Assembly (NCBI RefSeq): GCF_041677825.1 | Contig: NZ_JBAYPG010000009.1 | Location: 1 to 64,000, forward strand | Length of the DNA stretch: 64,000 bases | Reading direction: 5' to 3' | From: Castellaniella sp041677825 | GTDB taxonomy: Bacteria; Pseudomonadota; Gammaproteobacteria; Burkholderiales; Burkholderiaceae_B | Part shown: one piece after another, positions 9,362 through 17,695 of the stretch | How positions within the stretch are numbered: position 1 is the stretch's first letter | Layout: each line of letters begins with the position of its first letter | The notes under the pieces: generated by a model | What the model saw: the letters and a program-made list of their open reading frames with translations, nothing else | Databases searched by the model: none | What the model was told of the DNA's origin: nothing | Position numbers and translations under genes: made by a program

Positions 9362-9910
9362 ATGGTCACTTTCTTCAAGACCCTGGACAGATATCTGATC
9401 AGGGGGGCCATGGCTGCCGCCATCAGTTTGCTGGTCCTGATGACGGCCGTGTCCTTTTTCCAGGTCATCACCCGCTTCGTGTTCGAACAGCCCTCCACCT
9501 GGTCCGAGGTCACCTCCAGAACCCTGAACATCTGGATGATCTACCTTGGGCTGATCGTGGCCTGCCGCTATGGCCTGCTCATGGCTGTCGACACATTGAT
9601 TTCCCACTTGCACGGGCGCGCGCGCGTGGTGTTGCTGGCGGTCATTTCCATCTTTTCCATTGCGCTGCTGCTGGTCGTGACCTGGTACGGCTATGAAATG
9701 GCCTTGCGCGTCAGATTCCAGGCACTGGCTGGTCTGCGCAGCCCCTTCAGCGGCAAGAATATTTCGATTTCCTGGATGTATGCGGCCCTGCCCGTCGGCG
9801 CGCTGCTGTCGTCGGTGGCCGTGCTGGCCCATCTGGTCGAGGAAATTGCACGTTTCCGGTCTGGCGCCGAAGCCATGGTCCATTCCGACCGGGTCGACCA
9901 CATCGTCTAG
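9362..9910 (+). CDS. dctQ: TRAP transporter small permease DctQ
   Basis: This 182-residue inner-membrane protein has four predicted membrane segments, as expected for the DctQ subunit (for example about 18-38, 48-66, 83-107 and 132-154), and an RFVFEQPSTWSEVTSR stretch typical of the family. It forms the membrane complex with DctM. I place the start at the ATG at 9362, which is preceded by AAGGA at a 6-nt distance; a GTG at 9344 in the same frame is possible but has no such site. It lies 32 nt after dctP and 12 nt before dctM in one operon. Confidence 0.9.
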   Translation: MVTFFKTLDRYLIRGAMAAAISLLVLMTAVSFFQVITRFVFEQPSTWSEVTSRTLNIWMIYLGLIVACRYGLLMAVDTLISHLHGRARVVLLAVISIFSIALLLVVTWYGYEMALRVRFQALAGLRSPFSGKNISISWMYAALPVGALLSSVAVLAHLVEEIARFRSGAEAMVHSDRVDHIV

Positions 9911-9922
9911 GAGCAGGCACCC

Positions 9923-11194
9923 ATGAGTGCATTCATGATCATTCTCATGGTGCTGCTGTTTGCGCTGAGCATCCCGATTGCCATCGCCATTCTGGGGTCT
10001 GCCCTGGGGGGCGTGGTGTTCTTCACCAAGCTGAACCCCCTGGTGATCGCCCAGCGGCTGGTTACCACGCTCGACAGCTTTCCTTTGCTGGCCATCCCGT
10101 TTTTCATTCTGGCAGGCAATCTCATGGAGGCCAGCGGCATTTCGCAGCGCCTGGTCGAGTTCGCCAAGGCGCTGGTGGGCCGGCTCCAGGGGGGCCTGGC
10201 AGCCTCCTGCGTGATCACCTGCATGATTTTCGCGTCGGTGTCGGGGTCTTCGATCGCCACCACGTTCGCCATCGGCGCCATCATCATTCCGGCCATGGTC
10301 AAGCATGGGTATCCCGTGCGTTTCTCTGCGGCCCTGCAGGCCACGTCGGCCGAACTGGGGGTGATCATTCCGCCCTCCATTCCCATGATCATCTACGGCG
10401 TGAGCGCCGAAGTGTCCATTGGCGAACTGTTCATCGCCGGTATCGGGCCCGGCATCCTCATCAGCCTGGCCCTGATCGGCTTCGTGCTCATCATGTGCCG
10501 CCGCAATGGCTGGGGCCACCAGGATGGCGATGGCAGCATGCGCCTGCTGCCGGCCATCGTGCAGGCGGCGTGGGGTCTGGGCATGCCGGTCATCATTCTG
10601 GGCGGCATATACCAGGGGGTGTTCACCCCCACCGAAGCGGCGGCCGTGGCGGTGGTGTATTCCTTCATGGTCGGGGTGTTCGTATACCGGACCCTCAATG
10701 CCAGAAGTCTGTACATTGCGCTGCGCAAGTCGGTGATCTCGTCGGCGGTCATCATGTTCATCATCGCGGCGGCAGGTACCTTCAGTTTCCTGCTGACACG
10801 GGCAGGGGTTCCGGCGGCCATCGGCAACTGGCTGGTCGAGATCTTCCATGGACAGGTTGCGTTCCTGCTGGCGGTGAACGTGGTGCTGTTCTTCGTGGGC
10901 ATGTTCATCGAGACGTCTGCAGCCATCATTGTGCTGGCCCCCATATTGGCCCCGGTGGCGGCCCAGTTCGGCGTGGATCCGATCCACTTCGGGCTCATCA
11001 TGATCGTCAACCTGGCCATGGGGATGATCACACCACCCTTTGGCGTCAACCTGTTCGCCGCCTGCGAGGTCGCCCGGATCCCCATCGACCAGATCATCTC
11101 GCGGTTGGTGCCGTTCGTGCTGGTGATCGCGTGCTGCCTGATGATCATCACCTTCGTACCCGAAATCTCGTTGCTGTTCAGGCAGCTCCGGTAG
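9923..11194 (+). CDS. dctM: TRAP transporter large permease DctM
   Basis: The 423-residue protein has about twelve hydrophobic segments and the family motifs: a PLLAIPFFILAGNLM stretch near residue 55, a SGSSIATT stretch near 110, and the MGMITPPFGVNLF stretch near 370. It is the ion-coupled translocation subunit working with DctP and DctQ. TAGGAG precedes the ATG. It is the third gene of the dctPQM operon; the enolase-superfamily gene follows after about 120 bp. Confidence 0.93.
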   Translation: MSAFMIILMVLLFALSIPIAIAILGSALGGVVFFTKLNPLVIAQRLVTTLDSFPLLAIPFFILAGNLMEASGISQRLVEFAKALVGRLQGGLAASCVITCMIFASVSGSSIATTFAIGAIIIPAMVKHGYPVRFSAALQATSAELGVIIPPSIPMIIYGVSAEVSIGELFIAGIGPGILISLALIGFVLIMCRRNGWGHQDGDGSMRLLPAIVQAAWGLGMPVIILGGIYQGVFTPTEAAAVAVVYSFMVGVFVYRTLNARSLYIALRKSVISSAVIMFIIAAAGTFSFLLTRAGVPAAIGNWLVEIFHGQVAFLLAVNVVLFFVGMFIETSAAIIVLAPILAPVAAQFGVDPIHFGLIMIVNLAMGMITPPFGVNLFAACEVARIPIDQIISRLVPFVLVIACCLMIITFVPEISLLFRQLR

Positions 11195-11259
11195 CTGGCG
11201 GGCCTCTTCGGTCGCCGAACGGACCAGGGGGAGTAGGGGATCGGCACGGGGTGTGCACT

Positions 11260-11275
11260 CGCCCCATTCGGGGCG
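11260..11275 (+). other. Stem-loop in the dctM-enolase gap
   Basis: CGCCCC-ATTC-GGGGCG lies in the 120-bp gap and can be extended with mismatches (GTGTG...CACGCAC). It could attenuate or stabilise the transcript between the transporter and the enzyme gene. No T-tract follows. Confidence 0.3.
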
Positions 11276-11314
11276 CACGCACCGGGGATTTCAATTTCAG
11301 CAGGAGCCTTCCAT

Positions 11315-12454
11315 ATGATCCAGGAAAACCAGGGTGCAGATATCCAGTCTGCCGATCCAGTCGTGCAGGTCGAGGTTCTGCTGGTGGACATCCCGGCCAA
11401 GTTTCCCCGCCAGGATGCCATCCAGCCGTTCCTCAAGCAGGAAACGCCCATGATTCGCCTCACGACCCGCGCCGGGGTGGTGGGTGTGGGCTATACCTAT
11501 ACCCTTGGCACAGGCGGGACAGCGATCTTCCGCCTTCTGGCCGATACCCTGGGGCCCCAGCTGCCCGGGGCGGATGCGCGCGCCGTGGAGGCACTGTGGT
11601 GGCGCCTGAATCGCTCCATCAATTCCATTTCACCGGGCATTACCGCCAGTCTGGCGCTGGCCGCAGTCGATATCGCCCTGTGGGATATCCGTTGCCAGCA
11701 GGCGGGTCTGCCGCTGCATCTCCTGGCGGGCGGGGCACACGCGCGCCTGCCCATGTACGATACCGAGGGTGGTTGGCTCAATATCGATGACGACGCACTG
11801 GTGGCCAATGCCGTCTCGGCCCGTGATCGCGGCTTTCACGGGTTCAAGGTCAAGGTCGGGCGCAGTCTGGCCGAAGACCTCCGGCGCCTGCGCAAGGTGC
11901 GCGACGTCCTGCCCGATACCATGCAGATGATGATCGATGCCAACCAGATTTTCACCCAGGGCGAGGCGATCCATCGTGCTGCGGCCTATGCGGCGGCCGG
12001 GGCGGCGTGGTTCGAAGAGCCCATGCCGGCCTCGGATCTGCGCGGCCACAGGCTGCTGCGGGCATCCACGGCCATGCCTGTTGCCGTAGGCGAGACCCTG
12101 CAGAATCCGCACGTCTTTCGCGAATACCTGCAGCAGGATGCCTGCTCCATCGTTCAGGTCGATGCGGCGCGGGTGGGTGGCATTACGCCCTGGCTCAAGG
12201 TCGCGCACATGGCCGAAGCCTTCAATTTGCCAGTGGCGCCGCATTACCTGATGGAATTGCACGTTTCACTGGCCTGTGCAGTGCCCAATGCCACCTTGAT
12301 CGAGCACATCCCGCAACTCGATGTACTGCTGTCCGCACCGTTGGTCATGAGCCCCGATGGCTATGTCACGCCGCCCGGCGTGCCCGGGGTGGGCATCGAC
12401 TGGTGCTGGCGTACGATCGAGAAACTGCAGCATGCCCGCGAGGTGATCCACTGA
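11315..12454 (+). CDS. Enolase-superfamily enzyme, mandelate racemase subgroup (dehydratase or epimerase)
   Basis: The 379-residue protein has the N-terminal capping domain and C-terminal barrel of the superfamily. Metal ligands are visible as Asp208 (MIDANQ), Glu234 (WFEEP) and Glu260 (AVGET). The general bases are the K-x-K motif at Lys178/Lys180 (GFKVKVG) and a His/Asp pair at His310 (VAPHYLM) and Asp283 (QVDAARVGG). This pattern identifies the mandelate racemase subgroup, whose members dehydrate or epimerise acid sugars. AGGAG precedes the ATG. Placement behind dctPQM and opposite the erythronate/threonate operon suggests an acid-sugar dehydratase or epimerase. The exact substrate cannot be told from sequence alone. 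Confidence 0.85.
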   Translation: MIQENQGADIQSADPVVQVEVLLVDIPAKFPRQDAIQPFLKQETPMIRLTTRAGVVGVGYTYTLGTGGTAIFRLLADTLGPQLPGADARAVEALWWRLNRSINSISPGITASLALAAVDIALWDIRCQQAGLPLHLLAGGAHARLPMYDTEGGWLNIDDDALVANAVSARDRGFHGFKVKVGRSLAEDLRRLRKVRDVLPDTMQMMIDANQIFTQGEAIHRAAAYAAAGAAWFEEPMPASDLRGHRLLRASTAMPVAVGETLQNPHVFREYLQQDACSIVQVDAARVGGITPWLKVAHMAEAFNLPVAPHYLMELHVSLACAVPNATLIEHIPQLDVLLSAPLVMSPDGYVTPPGVPGVGIDWCWRTIEKLQHAREVIH

Positions 12455-12557
12455 CCCGTCACCCAGGCATGAGCCCGCCGGCAATCGGATCGAAAAGATG
12501 CATGCACCCAGCCAGCAGCCCGATCGAATCAAGAACCGAGCGTAACGACAGCCCTCG

Positions 12558-12605
12558 GAAATCGAGCGCGAACACGGCCATCAGAAATCGAGCGCGAACA
12601 CGGCC
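12558..12605. repeat. 26-bp tandem duplication at the 3' end of the aldolase gene
   Basis: The 22-bp string GAAATCGAGCGCGAACACGG followed by CC occurs at 12558-12579 and again at 12584-12605, a 26-bp period. The second copy encodes the last residues of the class II aldolase (FALDF). The first lies just beyond its stop codon, so the tail of the gene has been duplicated into the intergenic space. Confidence 0.9.
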
Positions 12606-13240
12606 TTGAGCTCATCGATCTGCGCCTGGTTCAACGGGCGTGTTTCGGCAGCGTGCAGCAGCAGGAAGATCCGCGCGGTTTCTTCCAGTTCTTCGGTGGC
12701 ATTCAGGGCCGCCTCGAGAGACGGCCCTGAAACCAGCGGGCCATGGTTGGCCAGCAGCAGGGCAGGGTGGCGTGCAGCCAGATCGCCCACGGCGCGGGCG
12801 AGTTCGGGGGCCCCTGGCCGATAGTACGGAACCAGGGGCAGGCGCCCGATCTTCATCACGAAATAAGCCGTCAGGGGCGGGATGCAGTCGTGTGGATCCA
12901 GCCCCTTCATGCAGGATACGGCGGCTGAGTGGGTGGAATGCAGGTGCACGATGGCCTTGGCGGCTGGCCGGTTTGCATAGACCGCCTGATGCAGAAACGC
13001 TTCTTTCGAGGGGGGATCGCCCTGGACCAGGCGGCCTTGCATATCCAGGCGCGAGAGCCGGGTGGGATCCAGCCGGCCCAGGCTGCTGTTGGTGGGCGTG
13101 ATCAGCCAGCCATCATCCAGGCGTACGCTCAGGTTGCCGCTGCTGCCCGCGGTCAGCCCCCGCTCGAATATCGATCTGCCCAGCATGACCATCTGCTCGC
13201 GCAGTGCCTGCTCGTCTGCCTGGCTGCCGTGCGCTTTCAT
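12581..13240 (-). CDS. otnC: Class II aldolase, 3-oxo-tetronate 4-phosphate decarboxylase (OtnC-like)
   Basis: The 219-residue protein is a zinc-dependent class II aldolase/adducin-family member. The AGSSGNLS phosphate-binding loop lies near residue 35, the first zinc-histidine motif (HLHSTHS) near 100 and a LLANHGPLVSG motif near 163. In the DUF1537 pathways OtnC decarboxylates 3-oxo-tetronate 4-phosphate to dihydroxyacetone phosphate. Its start overlaps the ltnD stop by 4 bp, so it is the last gene of a translationally coupled operon. Fuculose-phosphate-aldolase-like activity is the main alternative, but the kinase and dehydrogenase neighbours make OtnC the best reading. Confidence 0.85.
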   Translation of the reverse strand: MKAHGSQADEQALREQMVMLGRSIFERGLTAGSSGNLSVRLDDGWLITPTNSSLGRLDPTRLSRLDMQGRLVQGDPPSKEAFLHQAVYANRPAAKAIVHLHSTHSAAVSCMKGLDPHDCIPPLTAYFVMKIGRLPLVPYYRPGAPELARAVGDLAARHPALLLANHGPLVSGPSLEAALNATEELEETARIFLLLHAAETRPLNQAQIDELKAVFALDF

Positions 13241-14154
13241 GCAGGATCACCTGGCAACTGGATGCCGGCATAATTGCGGATGACGGCGCTGTCGTCCTGG
13301 CTACCGTAGCCTGCATTGCTGGCGTTCACGAACAGGCTGTGGGCCAGCGCCGCGATCGGCGTGGGAAATTTCAGCGCCTGGCTGGTGTCGAGCACCAGGC
13401 CGAGATCCTTCACGAAGATGTCCACGCTGGAATGCGGCGTGTAATCGCCACGCAGCACATGTGGCATGCGGTTCTCGAACATCCAGGAGTTGCCGGCGGC
13501 GCTGGTGACCACGTCATAGAGCGTCTGCAGGGGGATCTCGGCCCGGCTGGCCAGAGCCATGGCTTCGGCGGCCACGGCTATATGCACCCCGGCGAGCAGT
13601 TGATGAATGATCTTGACCGTGGCGCCCTGGCCGATGTCCGGGCCAATTTCGAATACCCTGGCTGCGATGGCCTCGAGCAGCGGGCGCAACTGGGCGAAGG
13701 TGCTGGCTGCGCCCGAGGCCATCACGGTCATGCGGCCTTCGGCCGCGCGAGCCGAACCACCCGATACGGGCGCATCCAGCATGGGCAGGCCGAGCGCTTG
13801 CAGTGAGCGGTCCAGATCACAGGCATCGGCTGCGGACATGGTCGCCGACACCATGACGGGCGTACCGGGCCTGAGATGCGCGGCGATGCCCCGTGGGCCG
13901 AACAGGGCCTCGCGGCATTGGGTGGCGTTCACGGGCAGCAGGAGCACCGCGTCCAGCTGGCTGGCAAAGGCCAGCCCGTCGGTGCCCACCGCGATCGCAC
14001 CCGCTTGTTCGAGCGCATCGAGTGCCGCCTGACGTACGTCGATGCCGTAGGTGGCAAGACCTGCGCGCACGCAGGACCGGGCCGCGCCCATGCCCATGGA
14101 GCCCAGGCCGATGACGGCCACATGAAAGGGGCCCGAGGTGTGTGTCGTGTTCAT
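13237..14154 (-). CDS. ltnD: L-threonate dehydrogenase-like 3-hydroxyacid dehydrogenase (LtnD)
   Basis: The 305-residue enzyme belongs to the beta-hydroxyacid dehydrogenase family. The NAD-binding GLGSMGMG motif is near residue 17, the substrate-binding DAPVSGGSARA stretch near 125 and the catalytic lysine in the GATVKIIHQLL stretch near 180. LtnD oxidises L-threonate at C2 with NAD. It overlaps otnC and otnK by 4 bp on each side, which is strong evidence for one operon. Related enzymes act on tartronate semialdehyde or 3-hydroxyisobutyrate; the DUF1537 kinase next to it favours threonate. Confidence 0.85.
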   Translation of the reverse strand: MNTTHTSGPFHVAVIGLGSMGMGAARSCVRAGLATYGIDVRQAALDALEQAGAIAVGTDGLAFASQLDAVLLLPVNATQCREALFGPRGIAAHLRPGTPVMVSATMSAADACDLDRSLQALGLPMLDAPVSGGSARAAEGRMTVMASGAASTFAQLRPLLEAIAARVFEIGPDIGQGATVKIIHQLLAGVHIAVAAEAMALASRAEIPLQTLYDVVTSAAGNSWMFENRMPHVLRGDYTPHSSVDIFVKDLGLVLDTSQALKFPTPIAALAHSLFVNASNAGYGSQDDSAVIRNYAGIQLPGDPA

Positions 14155-15404
14155 GTTGACATGGCCCTGAGGGCTTTTTCGTGGAAATCGATTGATCCGA
14201 AGTTGCCGCTCTTGAGCGCGAGCCGAAGCGCGACAGGGGCTTCACTGGCCAGTACCGGAACCCCGGGGTCGATTTCCGGGCCTACGCGCAGCGCCTGCAG
14301 CCCCAGCGCGGTGACAACCGCCCCCGACGTTTCGCCGCCGCCGACGGCGAGCCGTCGTACGCCCGCATCGACGAGTTGTTTGGCCAGCGTGCCGAAAAAA
14401 CACTCGATGCGGGATGCCAGTGCGTCTCGGCCATGGCGGCCCTGTGCTGCCGCCACCTGTTCCGGCTGTGCCGTGGAGTACACGATGGGCTCGAGCGCCA
14501 GGTGGGCCAGGACGAAGTCGAGCGCGTGCGCGGGCGAGAGCTCGCCGCGCATCAGCGCATCGGCGTCGAGTTGCAAGCCCGGATGCGATGCGAGGTGGTG
14601 TTCGACCTGTGCCCGGGAAGCCCCGGAACAGGACCCTGACAGCACCACCCCCGGGCCGTCGACCCCTGCAATGCCAACCTGCCTGTTGGAGAGCAAGCCC
14701 GCCTGGCGGAAGTTTTCGGGCAGGCCCCGGGCGATGCCCGAGGCGCCCGTCACCAATCGGTGATCGGCAACGGCCCGGCCCAGCACGCGCAGGTCGTCAG
14801 CCGACACGGCATCGGCCACGACCAGGGGGCGCCCGGCCCTGGCCTCGGCCTGCATCAGGGCGGCGACCGCTTCGGGGCCCTGCCGGACAGTCGAACAGGG
14901 CACCAGACCCACCCCCAGGCGCGTCTGGTGCCCCAGCCAGCGAACGATGTCCGGATCTGTCATGGGGGTGAGCGGGTGCTGCGCCATGCCCGATTCGCTG
15001 AGCAGGCGGCCATTGACGAACAGATGCCCAAGAAACAGCACCCGGCCGGTTTCAGGGAAGGCCGGGCAGACGATTGCGCAGGCTGCACCCGTGGCTTCGA
15101 TGAGCGCTTCGGCCACTGGCCCTATATTGCCGTCTGTGGTGGAATCGAAGGTGGAACAATACTTGAAGAAGAATTGCCGGCAGCCCTGTTCGCGCAGCCA
15201 CTGCAGGGCCTGCAAGGACTGCTGCACGGCCTGGGCGGCGGGGATGGAGCGTGTCTTCAGGGCGACTACGCCCGCTTCGCAATCGGTTGCTGCATTGGCC
15301 GGGGGCACCCCTGAAAACTGGGTGGTCGCCATCCCGCCCCTGGCCAGGGTATTGGCCAGATCGCTCGCCCCGGTGAAGTCATCGGCAATGCAACCCAGCA
15401 GCAT
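14151..15404 (-). CDS. otnK: Four-carbon acid sugar kinase OtnK (DUF1537)
   Basis: The 417-residue protein matches the full-length DUF1537 kinase family. The N-terminal substrate domain starts with GCIADDFTGASDLA at residues 4-17, and the nucleotide-binding C-terminal domain has VLSGSCSGASRAQ near 255 and a glycine-rich AVGGGETSGAV loop near 355. OtnK phosphorylates 3-oxo-tetronate at O4 before decarboxylation by OtnC. It starts 2 bp after the denD stop and overlaps ltnD by 4 bp. The family is nearly always linked to the genes seen here, so the assignment is secure at family level. Confidence 0.92.
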   Translation of the reverse strand: MLLGCIADDFTGASDLANTLARGGMATTQFSGVPPANAATDCEAGVVALKTRSIPAAQAVQQSLQALQWLREQGCRQFFFKYCSTFDSTTDGNIGPVAEALIEATGAACAIVCPAFPETGRVLFLGHLFVNGRLLSESGMAQHPLTPMTDPDIVRWLGHQTRLGVGLVPCSTVRQGPEAVAALMQAEARAGRPLVVADAVSADDLRVLGRAVADHRLVTGASGIARGLPENFRQAGLLSNRQVGIAGVDGPGVVLSGSCSGASRAQVEHHLASHPGLQLDADALMRGELSPAHALDFVLAHLALEPIVYSTAQPEQVAAAQGRHGRDALASRIECFFGTLAKQLVDAGVRRLAVGGGETSGAVVTALGLQALRVGPEIDPGVPVLASEAPVALRLALKSGNFGSIDFHEKALRAMST

Positions 15405-15406
15405 GT

Positions 15407-16396
15407 TCAGGCTCCGATTGTGCCACCGAGCTCGTCGTCGATGTGATTGCGGATGATCTCATCGAACGAGGCATCCGCCCTGAAGCCCAGCGCGAGTGCA
15501 CGCTGCGGGTCGAAGTTGCGCGGCCAGCCCGCCACGATGCGCATGATGGTTTCATCGGGCTGCGCATGGATGCGCCGTGCTGCCTGCTCGCCGGCGACCC
15601 GCTTCAGGGCTTCGATTTCTTCGGCCACCGTGGCGCTCAGCCCAGGCATGTTCAGGCTGCGTCGCGCGCCAAGCGCCGTGAGATCCATGGCGCCGGCGTG
15701 CAACAGAAAGCCCACGGCTGCGCGTGGGCTGGCAAACCAGTGGCGCACATCGGGCGAGACCGGCAGTATGGCATCCTGGCCCGCCAGGGGTTCGCGCAGA
15801 ATGTTCGAAAAGAAACCGGATGCCGCCAGATTGGGCTTGCCTGGCCGGATGCATATCGTGGGCAGGCGGATGCCGATGCCATCGAGAAACCCCTTGCGGG
15901 TGTAGTCCGACAGCAGCAGTTCGCCCACGGCCTTCTGGGTGCCGTAGCTGGTCAGGGGGGCCGTGAGGAACTGATCGTCGATGGCCTCGGGAAACGGTGC
16001 GCCGAATGCAGCAATGGATGAGGTGAAGACCAGGCGGGGACGGTAGGCGTCCTGTGCATGCGCCAGACGGATGGCTTCGAGCAGGTGGCGTGTACCATCC
16101 AGATTGATGGCATAGCCTTTCTCGAAGTCGGCCTCGGCTTCGCCGGACACGATGGCGGCCAGATGGAAAATCACGTCGGGCCGCCCGGCCACCAGCTGCG
16201 TGGCCGTATCCGGGTGGGCGAGATCGACGGCCATGCAGTCTGCCTTGCCATTGAAGCGCTGGGGCACGGTCGGGGCCACGATGTCGGCCAGGGTCAGGCG
16301 CTCGATGCCCGCCTGGCCCAGGCGCCCATGGCCAAGCAGCTGCGCCGCCAGCTTGCGGCCTATCATGCCGGCCGCGCCGATGATCAGGATGTGCAT
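15407..16396 (-). CDS. denD: D-erythronate dehydrogenase (DenD-like, extended SDR)
   Basis: This 329-residue NAD-dependent epimerase/dehydratase-family protein has the IIGAAGMIGRKLA dinucleotide-binding motif at residues 5-17 and a catalytic YGTQKAVGE motif (Tyr-x-x-x-Lys) near 152. In the DUF1537 pathways DenD oxidises D-erythronate to 2-oxo-D-erythronate. It is the first gene of the denD-otnK-ltnD-otnC operon and has a strong AAGGAG site 8 nt before its ATG. The isomerase OtnI, which normally moves the oxo group from C2 to C3, is not in the window. Confidence 0.88.
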   Translation of the reverse strand: MHILIIGAAGMIGRKLAAQLLGHGRLGQAGIERLTLADIVAPTVPQRFNGKADCMAVDLAHPDTATQLVAGRPDVIFHLAAIVSGEAEADFEKGYAINLDGTRHLLEAIRLAHAQDAYRPRLVFTSSIAAFGAPFPEAIDDQFLTAPLTSYGTQKAVGELLLSDYTRKGFLDGIGIRLPTICIRPGKPNLAASGFFSNILREPLAGQDAILPVSPDVRHWFASPRAAVGFLLHAGAMDLTALGARRSLNMPGLSATVAEEIEALKRVAGEQAARRIHAQPDETIMRIVAGWPRNFDPQRALALGFRADASFDEIIRNHIDDELGGTIGA

Positions 16397-16468
16397 GGAA
16401 GGCTCCTTGGTCGGTGACGGGCTTCAGGCAGCCCGGGGTCTGGCCCTGGGCATGCTTTGACTGCCCGC

Positions 16469-16493
16469 GGCGGTGTCATCACATGATACCGCC
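16469..16493. promoter_or_regulatory. 25-bp near-perfect palindrome upstream of denD
   Basis: GGCGGTGTCAT and ATGATACCGCC flank CAC; 10 of 11 positions pair. It lies 73-97 bp upstream of the denD start and 34-58 bp downstream of the preceding acyl-CoA dehydrogenase stop on the same strand. It may be an operator for the acid-sugar operon or a terminator for the acyl-CoA operon. No T-tract follows on the minus strand, which favours an operator. Confidence 0.5.
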
Positions 16494-16526
16494 AACCGGC
16501 CAGGCATGGCTGTGCGCCCGCCGCAT

Positions 16527-17681
16527 TCAGCCTGCCGCCGACGCACGCCCCAGCGCGATGTAGCGCTGCAGATGGAAATCGGCATCGCCCAGTTGATGGT
16601 CGATCATGATCAGCCGCTTGGCGTAATGCGACAGGGGCAGTTCCCAGGTCATGCCAATGCCACCGTGCAACTGGATGGCTTCTTCGGCCACCAGGCAGCC
16701 CGCCTGGCCTATGGTGTATTTCGCCATGGATAGCGCCTGCTCGCGCACCTGGGCATTGTCGTTGTCCAGTTCGGCTGCCGCACGGATCACCGCCGAGCGT
16801 GCCTGTTCGATTTCCAGCAGCAGTTCGACCATGCGGTGCTGCAGCGCCTGGAAGGCCCCCAGCGGCTGCCCGAATTGCCGGCGTTCCTGCAGATACTGCA
16901 GAGTCATCTGACGCGCGGCATCCATGGCGCCCAGCGCCTCGGCGCACAGGGCCACGATGCCGGCCCCCAGTGCGCGTTCGATGGCTGGCCACGCGCCGCC
17001 TTCGGGGCCGATCAGGGCGTCGGCTTCGAGCTGGACCTGATCGAGTTCGAGTTCGGCCCCGCGACCCCCGTCAATCAGCGGGTAGCCGCGCAGGGACAGG
17101 CCGGCGGCATCCGCGGGTACCAGAAACAGCGACAGGCCCTCGGTGTCAGTGGGGTCGCCGGCGGTGCGGGCGCTGATGACCAGGGCCGAGGCCGCTTCAG
17201 CCTGCCAGACTACGGCCTTCTGCCCGGTGAGGATCCAGTGCGGGCCGCTTCGCGTAGCCCGCGTGCAGACGTGCAGGGCGTCCAGCGGCGCCTGCGGTTC
17301 ACCGTGGGCGAAGGCGACGATGTCCTGCCCTGTGATGACCCGCTCGGCCAGGGCCTGGGCAGCGCGGGAACCGGCCTCGCCGGCAGCGGCCAGCAGGCGC
17401 CCGGCCAGCACCGTCTGCAGGAAGGGCTCGACCACCAGCGCGCGCCCCAGTTCTTCGAAGACGACGGCCAGATCGAAGCCCTTGCCGCCATAGCCGCCAT
17501 GGGCTTCGGAGAACAGGGCGCCAATGATGCCCAGATCGGCGAGCGCCTGCCAGTGCGTGCTGCTGTAGCCTTGCGCCGATTCGGCAATCTGCCTGCGCGT
17601 ATCGAACGTGTATTGCTCCCGGAGGTAGCGGCTCAGGGAATCGGCCAGCATGCGACGGTCTTCGGTGAGTTCGAAATTCAT
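16527..17681 (-). CDS. Acyl-CoA dehydrogenase, small-subunit type (PimD-like)
   Basis: The 384-residue flavoprotein has the acyl-CoA dehydrogenase fold: N-terminal helical domain to about 120, middle beta domain to about 235, and a C-terminal helical domain containing RRQFGQPLGAFQALQH near 272 and QLHGGIGMTWE near 345. Its sequence style resembles the small subunit of pimeloyl-CoA dehydrogenase. Together with the larger subunit encoded 14 bp upstream it would introduce the 2,3-double bond into an acyl-CoA, often a dicarboxylyl-CoA or a ring-derived chain. It is the last gene of a three-gene operon. Substrate is inferred only from resemblance. Confidence 0.82.
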   Translation of the reverse strand: MNFELTEDRRMLADSLSRYLREQYTFDTRRQIAESAQGYSSTHWQALADLGIIGALFSEAHGGYGGKGFDLAVVFEELGRALVVEPFLQTVLAGRLLAAAGEAGSRAAQALAERVITGQDIVAFAHGEPQAPLDALHVCTRATRSGPHWILTGQKAVVWQAEAASALVISARTAGDPTDTEGLSLFLVPADAAGLSLRGYPLIDGGRGAELELDQVQLEADALIGPEGGAWPAIERALGAGIVALCAEALGAMDAARQMTLQYLQERRQFGQPLGAFQALQHRMVELLLEIEQARSAVIRAAAELDNDNAQVREQALSMAKYTIGQAGCLVAEEAIQLHGGIGMTWELPLSHYAKRLIMIDHQLGDADFHLQRYIALGRASAAG

Positions 17682-17695
17682 GATCCGGATGTCCT

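Noticed and set aside
9317..11278. 653-codon open frame on the minus strand, rich in His, Asp and Gln
   Set aside because: It is antisense to dctQ and dctM. The odd composition is what hydrophobic membrane-protein codons give when read from the other strand.
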